A stretch of 64,000 nucleotides of DNA, taken from positions 1 to 64,000 of the forward strand of contig JAUNCS010000006.1 of the NCBI GenBank assembly GCA_030526485.1, read 5' to 3'. Below the pieces are notes generated by a model. It was not told the DNA's origin. It searched no databases and saw only the letters and a list, made by a program, of their open reading frames with translations. A program made the position numbers and the translations under genes. This stretch comes from Erysipelotrichaceae bacterium (lineage in GTDB: Bacteria > Bacillota_I > Bacilli_A > Erysipelotrichales > Erysipelotrichaceae). Of the stretch, positions 8,020 through 17,113 are shown piece by piece; positions within the stretch are counted from its first letter, which is position 1; the number at the start of each line of letters is the position of its first letter.

Positions 8020-9792
8020 TTATTTGCCGTAGTACTTAGAGATTACTTCCATAGCAGCATTGTAGTTAGCTTCATAAGCTTCTTCTGCTACGTCGTAGTA
8101 ACCAACGAAAGCGTCGTTATGACCAGCATTCTTGCAGAATTCTGAGCCATCTGGTTCGATTAAACCTAAAGCAACGAATGAAGATGCAGGTTCCTGACCA
8201 GCCTTACCGATTTCTCTAACGATGTAGTTTCTATCTAATACTAGAGACATAGCGTTTCTTACAGCAGCCTGTTCATTCTGGTAAGCAGCAACATCCATAT
8301 CCTTGCCAGCAGCACCTAATAAGTCAGCGTTAACGTTCCAGCAAACGTAGTAAGTACCTAACTGACCAGCGATAACGAATTCGTTAGCGTATTCAGCCTT
8401 TAGAGTGTCGATTTCAGCATTTGGAACTGAATCGATGAATAACCAGTCGCCAGTCTTGAAGTTAGAAAGCATAGCGTTATCATCATCTGATAAGTAGAAT
8501 TCGATAACTTCCATTGTAACTTCATCAGCATTTACGTAGTCTGGGTTCTTAGTTAGAGTGATCTTAGAGTTGTGATCCCAACCAGTCATAGTGTACATAC
8601 CGTTTGTTACGTATGTAGAAGGATCAGTAGCCCAAGCTTCGTTGTTTTCAACGATATCTCTTCTTAAAGGCATGTATGTAGGGAATGCAAGTAATTCATT
8701 CCAGTAAGCAGTGTAGTTATTTAATGTTACTGTGATTGTACCAGCAGCATCATCAGCAGTTACATCAAGACCTTCTGGAGTACCGTAACCCTTGATGCAG
8801 TCGAACATATAGCCGTAGTCAGCACCTAGTTCATCACTAGCAGCTCTCTTCCAAGCCCATTCGAAATCAGAAGCCTTAACTTCAACGCCATCAGACCACT
8901 TAGCACCTGAAACTAGTTCATAAGTGTAAGTAACTGTACCGTCTTCGTTGTAAACTGGTTCGCTTAATTCCTTAGCTAATTCAGCAACTACTGTAGGAAC
9001 GCCGTTTACGCTGTCCCACTTAGCTAAAGCTGAGAAGCAATGAGAAACAAGAGTAGCACCATCAACAGAAGAGTTTAAAGCTGGGTCGATGTTATCTGGT
9101 TCAGAAGCGATACATACAGGAAGTGTAGTAGAACCATCAGCTAAAGTAGTCTTGTTGAAGAACTTGTAGCCTAATGGGCTTGAATAGAAACCAGAAATCT
9201 TGTCAGAGATCATGTATACGTCAGTGTAGTAGTAAAGTGGAGTGATAGCACCTGTAGACATTAATAAGTCTTCAGCCTTGTGCATTAATGCGAAACGTAA
9301 ATCCTGATCAGCACTTGTCTTTACGATAGCGATGATAGCATCATAAGTTTCAGCCCAAGTTCCATTTTCAACTTTTAGGTCGATACCTAAGTCTGTGCAG
9401 TCTACAGAGTAGATAGCAGCATCCTTATGAGCGCCCTTACCAAACTGGCAGTCGTTGTTACCAGATTCTGTTGTCCACATATCAAGGAATGAGATAGGGT
9501 CGTTGAAGTCACCTAACCAACCATTTCTAGCGATAGTGAAGTCACCGTTCTTTCTTGTGTTTAAGAAAGTAGCCCATTCCTGGTTTTCAAGCTGAATATT
9601 TACACCAGCAGTAGCTAATGCACCCTGGAAGTATTCAGCGATAGCCTGGTGGCCAGAACCGTTGTTGTAAAGGTATGTTAAAGTTGGAGCTGTTGTAGTA
9701 GTTGTAGTATTGTTGTCTTCCTTCTTACCACCACAAGCAGTTGCAGAGAATAACATAGCGATTACTAAAAGAATTGTTAATAATTTTTTCAT
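8020..9792 (-). CDS. oppA: Circularly permuted oligopeptide-binding lipoprotein OppA
   Basis: This 590-residue family-5 binding lipoprotein has its halves swapped. After the signal peptide and lipobox (ATAC) and a Thr-rich linker, residues about 35-216 match the C-terminal third of OppA: IAEYFQGALATAGVNIQL, LENQEW, RNGWLGDFNDPISFLDM, ITPLYYYTDVYM and the usual family ending SPLGYKFF. After a roughly ten-residue joint, residues about 221-590 match the family N-terminal two thirds: ASEPDNIDPALNSS, SGAKWSDGVEVKASDFEWAWKR, TNGMYTMTGWDHNSKITL, and finally YYDVAEEAYEANYNAAMEVI, which in normal OppA directly precedes the first segment. The total equals one full copy. The start is the ATG at 9792 with AAAAGGAG before it, not the upstream ATG at 9819. 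It lies last in a complete opp operon. Confidence 0.9.
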   Translation of the reverse strand: MKKLLTILLVIAMLFSATACGGKKEDNNTTTTTTAPTLTYLYNNGSGHQAIAEYFQGALATAGVNIQLENQEWATFLNTRKNGDFTIARNGWLGDFNDPISFLDMWTTESGNNDCQFGKGAHKDAAIYSVDCTDLGIDLKVENGTWAETYDAIIAIVKTSADQDLRFALMHKAEDLLMSTGAITPLYYYTDVYMISDKISGFYSSPLGYKFFNKTTLADGSTTLPVCIASEPDNIDPALNSSVDGATLVSHCFSALAKWDSVNGVPTVVAELAKELSEPVYNEDGTVTYTYELVSGAKWSDGVEVKASDFEWAWKRAASDELGADYGYMFDCIKGYGTPEGLDVTADDAAGTITVTLNNYTAYWNELLAFPTYMPLRRDIVENNEAWATDPSTYVTNGMYTMTGWDHNSKITLTKNPDYVNADEVTMEVIEFYLSDDDNAMLSNFKTGDWLFIDSVPNAEIDTLKAEYANEFVIAGQLGTYYVCWNVNADLLGAAGKDMDVAAYQNEQAAVRNAMSLVLDRNYIVREIGKAGQEPASSFVALGLIEPDGSEFCKNAGHNDAFVGYYDVAEEAYEANYNAAMEVISKYYGK

Positions 9793-9813
9793 CTTTCTTC
9801 TCCTTTTATCTGT

Positions 9814-9831
9814 ACGCATATTTTTATGCGT
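9814..9831 (-). other. Intercistronic hairpin before oppA
   Basis: Perfect 7-bp inverted repeat ACGCATA / TATGCGT with a 4-nt loop in the 63-bp oppF-oppA gap, without a T-run. It could be an mRNA-processing or stability element raising binding-protein levels; the role is inference. The stop-to-start gap is the largest inside the operon. Confidence 0.4.
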
Positions 9832-9855
9832 TACATTTAAACAAAATTTTATTAC

Positions 9856-10836
9856 TTATTTAACCTTATGACAAGCACAGAAATGACCAGGTTTTACTTC
9901 CCTGAATTCTGGCATTGACTTAGCGCATTCCTCACTAGCCTTAGGACATCTAGTTCTGAATGGACAACCTGAAGGAGCATTTAATGGTGAAGGGATATCG
10001 CCTTCAAGGACGATTCTCTCATTTGCTCTGGCAATCTTTGGATCTGGTACTGGTACTGCAGACATTAGAGCCTGTGAATATGGATGTAGAGGATGTTCAT
10101 AAATTTCATCAGCATCACCCATTTCAACCATGTGGCCAAGATACATAACAGCGATTCTATCAGAAATGTGTCTTACAACTAATAAGTCGTGAGCAATAAA
10201 TAAGTAAGTTAAGCCAAGCTCTTTCTTTAGTTCATCAAACATGTTGATAACCTGAGCCTGAATAGATACGTCTAGAGCTGATACTGGTTCATCACAAACG
10301 ATGAAGTCTGGATTTACCGCTAAAGCTCTGGCAATACCGATTCTCTGTCTTTGACCACCAGAGAATTCATGAGCGTATCTTGAAGCATGTTCAGAGTTAA
10401 GACCAACCTTAGCCATTAAATCTAAAATCTTAGCTTCTCTTTCTTCTTTAGAGTTATATAAATGATGGATATCAAGTGGTTCACCAATGATATCTGAAAC
10501 TGTCATACGAGGATTTAAAGAAGAATATGGATCCTGGAAAACCATTGTGGCCTTCTTACGGAACTCCTGAATATCTTCCTTAGTTTCAATCTTCTTGCCA
10601 TTGTAGTAGATTTCACCGCCAGTAGGCTTGTATAGATTTAATACAGTTCTGCCAACAGTAGTCTTACCACAACCAGATTCACCAACTAAACCTAATGTTT
10701 CACCCTTATTGATATAAAAAGAAACATCATCAACAGCCTTAAGCTGCTTAGTCTTAAACATTCCATCAGCAATATCGAAGTATTCCTTTAAGTTCTTTAC
10801 TTCAATAAGTGGAGTTTGTTTATTTACTTCTGACAT
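9856..10836 (-). CDS. oppF: Oligopeptide ABC importer ATPase OppF
   Basis: This 326-residue ATPase has Walker [10 protein letters not shown], the signature ARALAVNP preceded by EFSGGQRQR, Walker [15 protein letters not shown] and the H-loop [10 protein letters not shown]. The C-terminal oligopeptide/dipeptide extension, with Cys-rich [15 protein letters not shown] and the terminal FCACHKVK, marks the Opp/Dpp ATPase subfamily. It pairs with OppD at the membrane; the start overlaps the OppD stop by one base. Confidence 0.95.
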   Translation of the reverse strand: MSEVNKQTPLIEVKNLKEYFDIADGMFKTKQLKAVDDVSFYINKGETLGLVGESGCGKTTVGRTVLNLYKPTGGEIYYNGKKIETKEDIQEFRKKATMVFQDPYSSLNPRMTVSDIIGEPLDIHHLYNSKEEREAKILDLMAKVGLNSEHASRYAHEFSGGQRQRIGIARALAVNPDFIVCDEPVSALDVSIQAQVINMFDELKKELGLTYLFIAHDLLVVRHISDRIAVMYLGHMVEMGDADEIYEHPLHPYSQALMSAVPVPDPKIARANERIVLEGDIPSPLNAPSGCPFRTRCPKASEECAKSMPEFREVKPGHFCACHKVK

Positions 10837-11843
10837 TATTTAGCTTCCTCCACTTCTACTTCACCCTTTTCAATTGCTTCCTTTAAGTTAATGAAGCACT
10901 TTGCAAAGTGATTAGGACCAACTTCCTCAAGTTCTGGACAATTGTTGATACAAATCTTCATTGCATTCTGACATCTTGGCGCAAATGGACAACCCTTTGG
11001 CATATTTAATAAGTCAATTGGTGTACCAGTAATTGGCTCAAGCTTCTTGCCTGAATTTGAACTAGTTGGAATAGATCTTAATAGACCCTTTGTATATTCA
11101 TGCTTAGGGTTGTAGAAGATATCATCTGCACTACCCTTTTCACAAATTGAACCAGCATACATAACGATTACTTCATCACAAATCTGAGCGATAACGCCAA
11201 GGTCGTGAGTAATCATGATGATAGCCATACCAAGTTTCTTCTGTAAAGAAATCATTAAGTCGATGATCTGAGCCTGAATAGTAACATCCAGCGCTGTAGT
11301 AGGTTCATCGGCAATCAGAATATCTGGTTCGCAAGCTAAAGCCATAGCGATACCGATTCTCTGTCTCATACCACCTGATAATTCAAATGGATACTGATTA
11401 ATTCTCTTATCTGGTTCATTGATACCAACAAGAGTTAAAAGTTCTTTTGTTCTCTCTCTAGCTTCTTCCTTAGTTCTATCAGTATGAAGAAGAATAGCCT
11501 CCATAATCTGATGACCAATTGTATAAGTAGGATTTAAAGAAGTCATTGGGTCCTGGAAGATAATAGAAATCTTATTACCTCTGATAGTTCTAAGAACATT
11601 TTCACCAGCACCAACAAGTTCCTGTCCATCTACTACAACTGAAGAACCTTCAAGAATCTGACCTGCACCAGCCAGAATCTGTAATACTGAGTAAGCTGAA
11701 ACTGATTTACCTGAACCAGATTCACCTACGATACCTAGTACCTTACCTCTTTCCAGTGAGTAAGAAACACCATTAACAGCCTTTACTTCACCAGCATCTG
11801 TAAAGAAAGAAGTCTGTAAATTATTAATTTCTAATAAAGCCAT
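10836..11843 (-). CDS. oppD: Oligopeptide ABC importer ATPase OppD
   Basis: This 335-residue ATPase has Walker A GESGSGKSV, signature ELSGGMRQRIGIAMALA, Walker B ILIADEPTTALDVT and H-loop MITHDLGVIA. The C-terminal Opp-type cysteine cluster (GCPFAPRCQNAMKIC...C) is present, probably an Fe-S or metal site as in other OppD/DppD proteins. It forms a heterodimer with OppF and lies 12 bases after OppC. Confidence 0.95.
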   Translation of the reverse strand: MALLEINNLQTSFFTDAGEVKAVNGVSYSLERGKVLGIVGESGSGKSVSAYSVLQILAGAGQILEGSSVVVDGQELVGAGENVLRTIRGNKISIIFQDPMTSLNPTYTIGHQIMEAILLHTDRTKEEARERTKELLTLVGINEPDKRINQYPFELSGGMRQRIGIAMALACEPDILIADEPTTALDVTIQAQIIDLMISLQKKLGMAIIMITHDLGVIAQICDEVIVMYAGSICEKGSADDIFYNPKHEYTKGLLRSIPTSSNSGKKLEPITGTPIDLLNMPKGCPFAPRCQNAMKICINNCPELEEVGPNHFAKCFINLKEAIEKGEVEVEEAK

Positions 11844-11855
11844 ATCTTCCTCCTC

Positions 11856-12914
11856 TTACGCATTTAATTTAGGGTCAAACGCATCGCGAAGACCATCACC
11901 AAATAAGTTTAGTGATAATACAATTAATGAAATAACGATTGCAGGGATGATTAAACGGTAAGAATAAGTATTGATACCATTTAAAGCATCTGAAGCAAGT
12001 GAACCAAGTGAAGGCATTGGTGCGTTAACACCTAAACCAAGGAATGACAGATAAGATTCTGTAAAGATTGCACTTGGAATCTGAAGAGCAGTTGAAATAA
12101 CGATAACTGAAATACAGTTAGGGATTAAGTGCTTCTTGATAACCCAGAAAGCCTTAGCACCTGAAGCCTGTGCACTTAATACATATTCCTGTTCTCTTAA
12201 AGATAAAATCTGACCTCTGATTAAACGAGCCATTGAAACCCAATATAACAGAGCGAATACGATAAATAACGAAATGATATTAGAACCAATCTTTTCAAGC
12301 GGTGTACCCTGAATAGCTGTAGCCAGGTTAGTCTGCTTTAATACTGAAGCCAACAGGATAATCATCAACATATCAGGTAATGAATAGATAATATCAACGA
12401 TACGCATGATAAATAAGTCCACCTTACCACCAACATAACCAGCGATAGAACCAACAGTCATACCGATGATTAATACGATGATAGAAGCGAAGAAACCGAT
12501 AGAAAGAGAAATTCTTGTACCATAGATGATACGAATGAAGTAGTCTCTACCAGCTGAGTCTGTACCAAAGATATGTGGAACCAGGCTTTCACCAGCAGCG
12601 ATTCTCTTAAGTTCAGATTCAGACCACTGCATAGGGAATAGATTGTTGAAAGAAGGATCAACAGGCTTACCAGGTTGCATACCTAACTGCTGGTCATAAG
12701 CATATGGCCAGAACATTGGAATAACGATAGAAGCGATAGTGATAATTACGATAATAATTAAAGAAACTGTCGCAACTTTATTTTTGAATAATCTCTTGCA
12801 ACCATCCTTAAAGAAAGTAGAAGATGGACGCATTTGCACCATATAGGCTTTTTCTTCTTCAGATGCAGGTAGGAAGCTATCTGTATCTAAATGCATAGTT
12901 AGTTTTTTCTTCAT
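11856..12914 (-). CDS. oppC: Oligopeptide ABC importer permease OppC
   Basis: This 352-residue inner permease has a long cytoplasmic N-terminus, one membrane anchor, then the binding-protein-dependent permease domain. The family stretch HIFGTDSAGRDYFIRIIYGTRISL and the EAA-loop region ASGAKAFWVIKKHLIPNC are both visible, with FTESYLSFLGLGVNAPMPSLG near the end. It lies between OppB and OppD with short gaps. Confidence 0.95.
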   Translation of the reverse strand: MKKKLTMHLDTDSFLPASEEEKAYMVQMRPSSTFFKDGCKRLFKNKVATVSLIIIVIITIASIVIPMFWPYAYDQQLGMQPGKPVDPSFNNLFPMQWSESELKRIAAGESLVPHIFGTDSAGRDYFIRIIYGTRISLSIGFFASIIVLIIGMTVGSIAGYVGGKVDLFIMRIVDIIYSLPDMLMIILLASVLKQTNLATAIQGTPLEKIGSNIISLFIVFALLYWVSMARLIRGQILSLREQEYVLSAQASGAKAFWVIKKHLIPNCISVIVISTALQIPSAIFTESYLSFLGLGVNAPMPSLGSLASDALNGINTYSYRLIIPAIVISLIVLSLNLFGDGLRDAFDPKLNA

Positions 12915-12928
12915 CTTAGCCTTCCTCC

Positions 12929-13858
12929 TTATTCAAATGAAATTCTAGGGTCAACAATCTTGTACATGATATCTGATACTAAGTTAGAAATAACGATTAA
13001 TACAGAAAGTACGATAGTAGTACCCATGATTAATGGATAGTCACGGCTAGTGATAGAGTTAACGAAAGCTCTACCAATACCAGGAACTGAATAAATCTTT
13101 TCAACTACCAGTGAACCAGTAACGATATAAGCCAGCATTGGACCTACATAAGTGATAACTGGGATTAAAGAGTTCTTTAAAGCGTGTTTAAAGACTACAC
13201 CCCACTTAGAAACACCCTTTGCCTTAGCAGTTCTGATATAGTCCTGACCAAGAACATCAAGCATACTTGATCTGGTTAAACGGGTAACATGTGACATTGG
13301 TGATAAAGATAAGGTAATAACCGGCAATATCAAACCACCAGCAGCAGCACCATTGGCAGGTAAAACATTTAATTTAACTGCAAACAATAGTAAAAGGAAA
13401 GTACCCATGATAAATGAAGGCATAGATACGAAAGCTGTTGAAATAACCATGATTAGTCTATCAACAAATTTATTTCTATTTAAAGCTGCACATGAACCAA
13501 GTAATACGCCCATGATTAAAGCGATGATAGCTGCAATAACACCAAGCTTAGCTGATACTTTCATACCATCGGCGATGATGTCGATAACAAGTCTACCTCT
13601 CTGCTTAATACTAGGACCGAAATCAAAATGGAAAACGATGCCCTTTAAATAAGTTAAATACTGTTCAAATAATGGCTTATCTAAACCATATTTTGCCTCT
13701 AGAGCCTGTCTAACTGATTCAGAAACTGACTTTTCAGATAAGAATGGTCCACCTGGAACCGCGTGCATTACAAAGAATGTAATTGTAATAACACACCAGA
13801 CAGTTAGAGCGGCTAGTAAAATTCTTTTTATAATGTAACCTAACGTCTTAGAATTCAT
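12929..13858 (-). CDS. oppB: Oligopeptide ABC importer permease OppB
   Basis: This 309-residue permease has about six membrane helices. The family N-terminus (YIIKRILLAALTVWCVITITF, PGGPF) and the EAA-loop (DYIRTAKAKGVSKWGVVFKHALKNSL) are present. It is the first gene of the opp operon; GGAGAG precedes the ATG. Confidence 0.95.
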   Translation of the reverse strand: MNSKTLGYIIKRILLAALTVWCVITITFFVMHAVPGGPFLSEKSVSESVRQALEAKYGLDKPLFEQYLTYLKGIVFHFDFGPSIKQRGRLVIDIIADGMKVSAKLGVIAAIIALIMGVLLGSCAALNRNKFVDRLIMVISTAFVSMPSFIMGTFLLLLFAVKLNVLPANGAAAGGLILPVITLSLSPMSHVTRLTRSSMLDVLGQDYIRTAKAKGVSKWGVVFKHALKNSLIPVITYVGPMLAYIVTGSLVVEKIYSVPGIGRAFVNSITSRDYPLIMGTTIVLSVLIVISNLVSDIMYKIVDPRISFE

Positions 13859-13892
13859 ACATCTCTCCTTTCAACAAACGCATACAACATTA

Positions 13893-13920
13893 ATTTTACC
13901 TAAAAATAAGGGTCATACAA
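13893..13920 (-). promoter_or_regulatory. Promoter of the opp operon
   Basis: The minus strand reads TTGTAT (13915-13920), a 16-base spacer and TAAAAT (13893-13898), starting right after the U-tract of the upstream transporter's terminator. The leader is about 30 nt with GGAGAG before oppB. Confidence 0.55.
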
Positions 13921-13921
13921 T

Positions 13922-13948
13922 AAAAAAATGGTAATTCTACCATTTTTT
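13922..13948 (-). terminator. Terminator of the trpXYZ-type operon
   Basis: An 11-bp stem of AAAAAATGGTA type with its complement and a 4-nt loop is followed on the minus strand by T-rich sequence, 12 bases after the ATPase stop. Confidence 0.85.
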
Positions 13949-13960
13949 ATGAAAATATTT

Positions 13961-14773
13961 TCATTTTAAGAAAAAATAATCACTCAAGATAATGCGGTCA
14001 TTATCCAGTTCTTCACCAGAATTTTCCCTAAATTTCTTCAAAAGATCATCCACAGTATAAGACTTCCTCTCTTCCCCTTCACAATCAAAGACGACTCTTC
14101 CATCCTTCATCATTAAAGTACGATTACCAAGCTCTAAAGCCTGTTTCATATTATGGGTAATCATTAAAGTAGTGATTTTATCTTCTTCAACGATCTTCTT
14201 GGTTAATTCCAGTACTTTATCAGCAGTAGCGGGATCTAAGGCTGCTGTATGTTCATCCAACAATAAAAGTTCAGGCTTAGCCAAAGTAGCCATTAAAAGT
14301 GTTAAAGCCTGTCTTTGACCACCAGATAATAAGCCAATAGGCGAACTCATGCGGTCTTCAAGTCCCATATCAAGTAAGGCTAATCTGTTTCTGATTTCCT
14401 CTCTATCACTTTTAGTTAATCTGCTTAACAAAGGTCTATTCTTAGACTGCAGATAAGCCAAAGCCATATTTTCCTCGATTGTTAAATCAGGACAGGTACC
14501 AAGCATTGGATCCTGGAATAAACGACCAATCTTCTTGGAACGAAGATGTTCCTTCATAAAAGTGATATCCTTACCATCAAGAATAATTGAACCCTCATCG
14601 GTTAAAAATGTACCAGCAATCATATTAAATAAGGTTGACTTACCAGCCCCATTAGAACCAATAATTGTAATAAAGTCGCCATCCTTAACACTAAGATTAA
14701 AGTGATTTAAAGCCTTCTTTTCATCAGGAGTGCCTGAATTAAAGGTCTTTGAAATATTTTTTAACTCAAGCAT
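13961..14773 (-). CDS. ABC importer ATPase, TrpZ type
   Basis: This 270-residue ATPase has Walker A GSNGAGKST, signature LLSGGQRQALTLLMATL, Walker B LLLLDEHTAALDP (the family-typical DEHTAALDP instead of DEPT) and H-loop ITHNMKQAL. That Walker B variant is characteristic of the COG1101 ATPases paired with COG2984 binding proteins. It is last gene of the operon and overlaps the permease by 8 bases. Confidence 0.85.
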   Translation of the reverse strand: MLELKNISKTFNSGTPDEKKALNHFNLSVKDGDFITIIGSNGAGKSTLFNMIAGTFLTDEGSIILDGKDITFMKEHLRSKKIGRLFQDPMLGTCPDLTIEENMALAYLQSKNRPLLSRLTKSDREEIRNRLALLDMGLEDRMSSPIGLLSGGQRQALTLLMATLAKPELLLLDEHTAALDPATADKVLELTKKIVEEDKITTLMITHNMKQALELGNRTLMMKDGRVVFDCEGEERKSYTVDDLLKKFRENSGEELDNDRIILSDYFFLK

Positions 14774-15698
14774 TTTTAATCTCCTTATTATGATTCATTC
14801 TTCTTTTAAATTCAGGATACTTACTCTTAATATAAGGAAGCGAAATAGCCAGAACAACAATAACTGATGATACAAGTTTAAGCATATAAGCTGGCATCTT
14901 TAGACGAAGGGCCAACATATAAGTGATTCTAAAGATAATGGCACCAATTACACAGGCAACGCCTTTTTTAGCACTTGAACCTCTTCTTACCAAAGTAGAA
15001 CCAATAAGTAATGAAGCCAGCGCAACCGTTACCATGCCATTACCAATATCAATTGAAACTGACTTTTGGGATTGAGCCAGTAAACAGCCTGATAAAGCTG
15101 TAAAAGAATTGGAAATACATAAGCCAACTGTCGTAGTAAAGACTGGATTAATTGATGAAGTCTTTACCATTGATGGATTATTACCAGTAGCTCTAATTGC
15201 CAAACCCAGCTTGGTCTTTAAGAATAAAGATAAGAAGATTAATACGATAACCACAGCAATCAAACCAATAAACATCACATTGTACTTAGCCAGGCCATAA
15301 GTACTTAAGAAGTTCTTCATCTTAACAAAGACAGTTTCTGTCTTATTCATATTAAGCAATGATGAACCACCCATGATGGCAATATTAACTGAATATAAAC
15401 CGGTATTAACTACAATACCAGCCAAAAGTGAATTAACACCCATTCGTGTTTGTAGGAAGGCAGTCACAAAACCGGAAACAGATCCTGCCAGCATGGCCAT
15501 AGGCAGCGCCAGATAGGGATGGCCACTAAGAGCTACAATCGCACCAACAGCTGCTCCAAGAGTGAAGCAGCCATCAGTTGATAAATCACAAACATTTAAC
15601 ATTGAATAGCTTAGGAAAAGGGATAAAACTGTAAGCGAACAGATTAATCCCAGTTCCACAGCTGTAAAAGACATATTGAATAAAGCAGTTAAACTCAT
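14766..15698 (-). CDS. ABC importer permease, TrpY type
   Basis: This 310-residue membrane permease is of the RbsC-like/COG4120 family. Visible blocks are LSYSMLNVCDLSTDGCFTLGAAVG near the N-terminus, ATGNNPSMVKTSSIN, and the C-terminal helices with ALASLLIGSTLVRRGSSAKKG. It sits 3 bases after the binding-protein stop codon. Confidence 0.85.
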   Translation of the reverse strand: MSLTALFNMSFTAVELGLICSLTVLSLFLSYSMLNVCDLSTDGCFTLGAAVGAIVALSGHPYLALPMAMLAGSVSGFVTAFLQTRMGVNSLLAGIVVNTGLYSVNIAIMGGSSLLNMNKTETVFVKMKNFLSTYGLAKYNVMFIGLIAVVIVLIFLSLFLKTKLGLAIRATGNNPSMVKTSSINPVFTTTVGLCISNSFTALSGCLLAQSQKSVSIDIGNGMVTVALASLLIGSTLVRRGSSAKKGVACVIGAIIFRITYMLALRLKMPAYMLKLVSSVIVVLAISLPYIKSKYPEFKRRMNHNKEIKNA

Positions 15699-15701
15699 AT
15701 T

Positions 15702-16724
15702 TTAGAAACTTTCTGCAGTCTTAATTTCTTCAACCTTAGTGCATAATGGAGCGAAGGTTTCTTTAACAGTTTCAAAATCTAAACCCAGGTCTGCACAGAT
15801 TTCAGTATTGACAGTAGCAGTACCATTATCGAAAGTCTTAACTGGATATGTGCTTACATCTTTGCCATTCATTAGGATATCCGCAACCATTGCACCCGTT
15901 TCTTTACCAAGATTTGCATAGTCAACGCCATAGCCTACAAACGCACCATTTAAAGCGAATGAATCAGCACCACCATAGTGTTTGATACCGTTTTGAGCCA
16001 TCTTTTCATAGATAGTAAGTTCAGCAGCCATGATTGTATTATCAGAAGGAGTAAAGACAACCTTAACGCCATCATCAATCATCACATCAACAGCACTGCT
16101 TACATCAGTAGTATTGCCACCATTGTATTCCTTATAAGCTACACCTTTCGCATTTAAGTAATCCTTAGCAGCCTTAATAGCTGTAAAAGAAGAATCTTGA
16201 CCAAGGTCATATAATAAACCAACAGTTTCAGTTTCTGGATTTAAAGCCAGAATTAAGTTCATCATAGCGTTTGTATCAAGATAATCACTGGTACCAGTTA
16301 GATTTGCACCTGGATTTTCAAGTGAATCAACCAGTCCTGCACCAACCGGATCCGATACAGCCGCAAAGACTACCGGAATCTGACTTTCATCAGTAGCACC
16401 CTGCATAGCCATGGCAACCGGTGTAGCTACCGCTACCATCAGGTCAACTTCTTCAGCTTCAAAATCAGCAATAATCTGTGCCAGATCATTTGGATTAGCG
16501 TTACAGTTTTGATAATAGATTTTAAATTCAACCGGATTATTTAAAGAAACATTTACCAGTTTATCTTCAATATTTTCAACAATCTGATTTAAAGAAGCGT
16601 CATCAACATAGTTACAGATACCAACCTTATAAGTAGTAATTCCATTGTCTTCCTTGTTTTCTTCTTTTGCACCACAAGCAGTCATTAATAATAATGCCAA
16701 TAATACAGTTAATAGTTTTTTCAT
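15702..16724 (-). CDS. ABC importer binding lipoprotein, TrpX type
   Basis: This 340-residue COG2984-family solute-binding lipoprotein has lipobox LMTAC. Core motifs include YQNCNANPNDLAQIIADF, VAVATPVAMAMQGA, IPVVFAAVSDPVGAGLV and NLTGTSDYLD. Tryptophan is the likely ligand because the gene stands directly behind a T-box with a UGG specifier; family members are commonly assigned as Trp or Tyr importers. The start is fixed by AAAGGGAGG. Confidence 0.85.
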   Translation of the reverse strand: MKKLLTVLLALLLMTACGAKEENKEDNGITTYKVGICNYVDDASLNQIVENIEDKLVNVSLNNPVEFKIYYQNCNANPNDLAQIIADFEAEEVDLMVAVATPVAMAMQGATDESQIPVVFAAVSDPVGAGLVDSLENPGANLTGTSDYLDTNAMMNLILALNPETETVGLLYDLGQDSSFTAIKAAKDYLNAKGVAYKEYNGGNTTDVSSAVDVMIDDGVKVVFTPSDNTIMAAELTIYEKMAQNGIKHYGGADSFALNGAFVGYGVDYANLGKETGAMVADILMNGKDVSTYPVKTFDNGTATVNTEICADLGLDFETVKETFAPLCTKVEEIKTAESF

Positions 16725-16768
16725 TTTTATACCTCCCTTTGAGTGGCAGATGTATGTGCCAAATAATC

Positions 16769-16804
16769 AAAAAAGGCCTTCATCCCCCAATGGGACAAAA
16801 GCCT
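16769..16804 (-). terminator. T-box-controlled terminator
   Basis: The 13-bp stem starts AGGCTTTTGTCCC, includes several G-U pairs and is followed by six T. It overlaps the T-box antiterminator region and decides whether trpX is transcribed. Confidence 0.85.
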
Positions 16805-17025
16805 ATTATAAACTTCTGCGATACCACCCAAATTGATGCTAAGCATCCACTCGCTTCATGTACCATCATACATGCCCTGACTGATAACGGATAGGGATAC
16901 CCGTTGTTCACTACTATAATTCGCAAACACCCTCTTAAGCCCATTCGGTTAAATCTTTCTGTTGGTTTACACCAGCCACCAACTCTCTATAAGAATTTCT
17001 TTAACTTACTCCCCTTAATCAAAGG
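16769..17025 (-). ncRNA. T-box riboswitch, tryptophan specifier (UGG)
   Basis: The leader contains every T-box landmark in order on the minus strand. Stem I has the AGTA of the specifier-loop 5' side (17007-17010) and the apical AGAGAG and GGCTGGTGTAAACC segments. The 3' side of the specifier loop reads CCGAATGG, placing the specifier TGG at 16943-16941 between two helices (GTTAAA/TTTAAC above, TTAAG/CTTAA below). The T-box GGGTGGTATCGC lies at about 16829-16818, followed by the terminator. Uncharged tRNA-Trp should promote readthrough into the transporter genes. Confidence 0.93.
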
Positions 17026-17042
17026 TTTCTTTCTACAACTTA

Positions 17043-17051
17043 ATAATAGCA
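17043..17051 (-). promoter_or_regulatory. Extended -10 promoter of T-box leader
   Basis: The minus strand reads TGC followed by TATTAT, an extended -10 without a strong -35. Transcription would start about 10 nt before stem I. It lies just downstream of the pyr operon terminator. Confidence 0.5.
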
Positions 17052-17068
17052 CTATAAATCAAGAATAA

Positions 17069-17100
17069 ATAAAAAGAATGTAAATTAATTACATTCTTTT
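17069..17100 (-). terminator. Terminator of the pyr operon
   Basis: A 12-bp perfect stem (AAAAGAATGTAA and complement, 5-nt loop) is followed by a T-rich tail on the minus strand, 13 bases after the pyrD stop codon. Confidence 0.85.
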
Positions 17101-17113
17101 GAAAACATTTACA

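Noticed and set aside
9793-9819. Upstream ATG for OppA adding nine charged residues
   Set aside because: The added residues precede the signal peptide and overlap the AAAAGGAG site; the ATG at 9792 gives a normal lipoprotein start.
16645-16894. Small plus-strand frames over the T-box leader
   Set aside because: They lie antisense to conserved riboswitch structure and have no plausible start signals.
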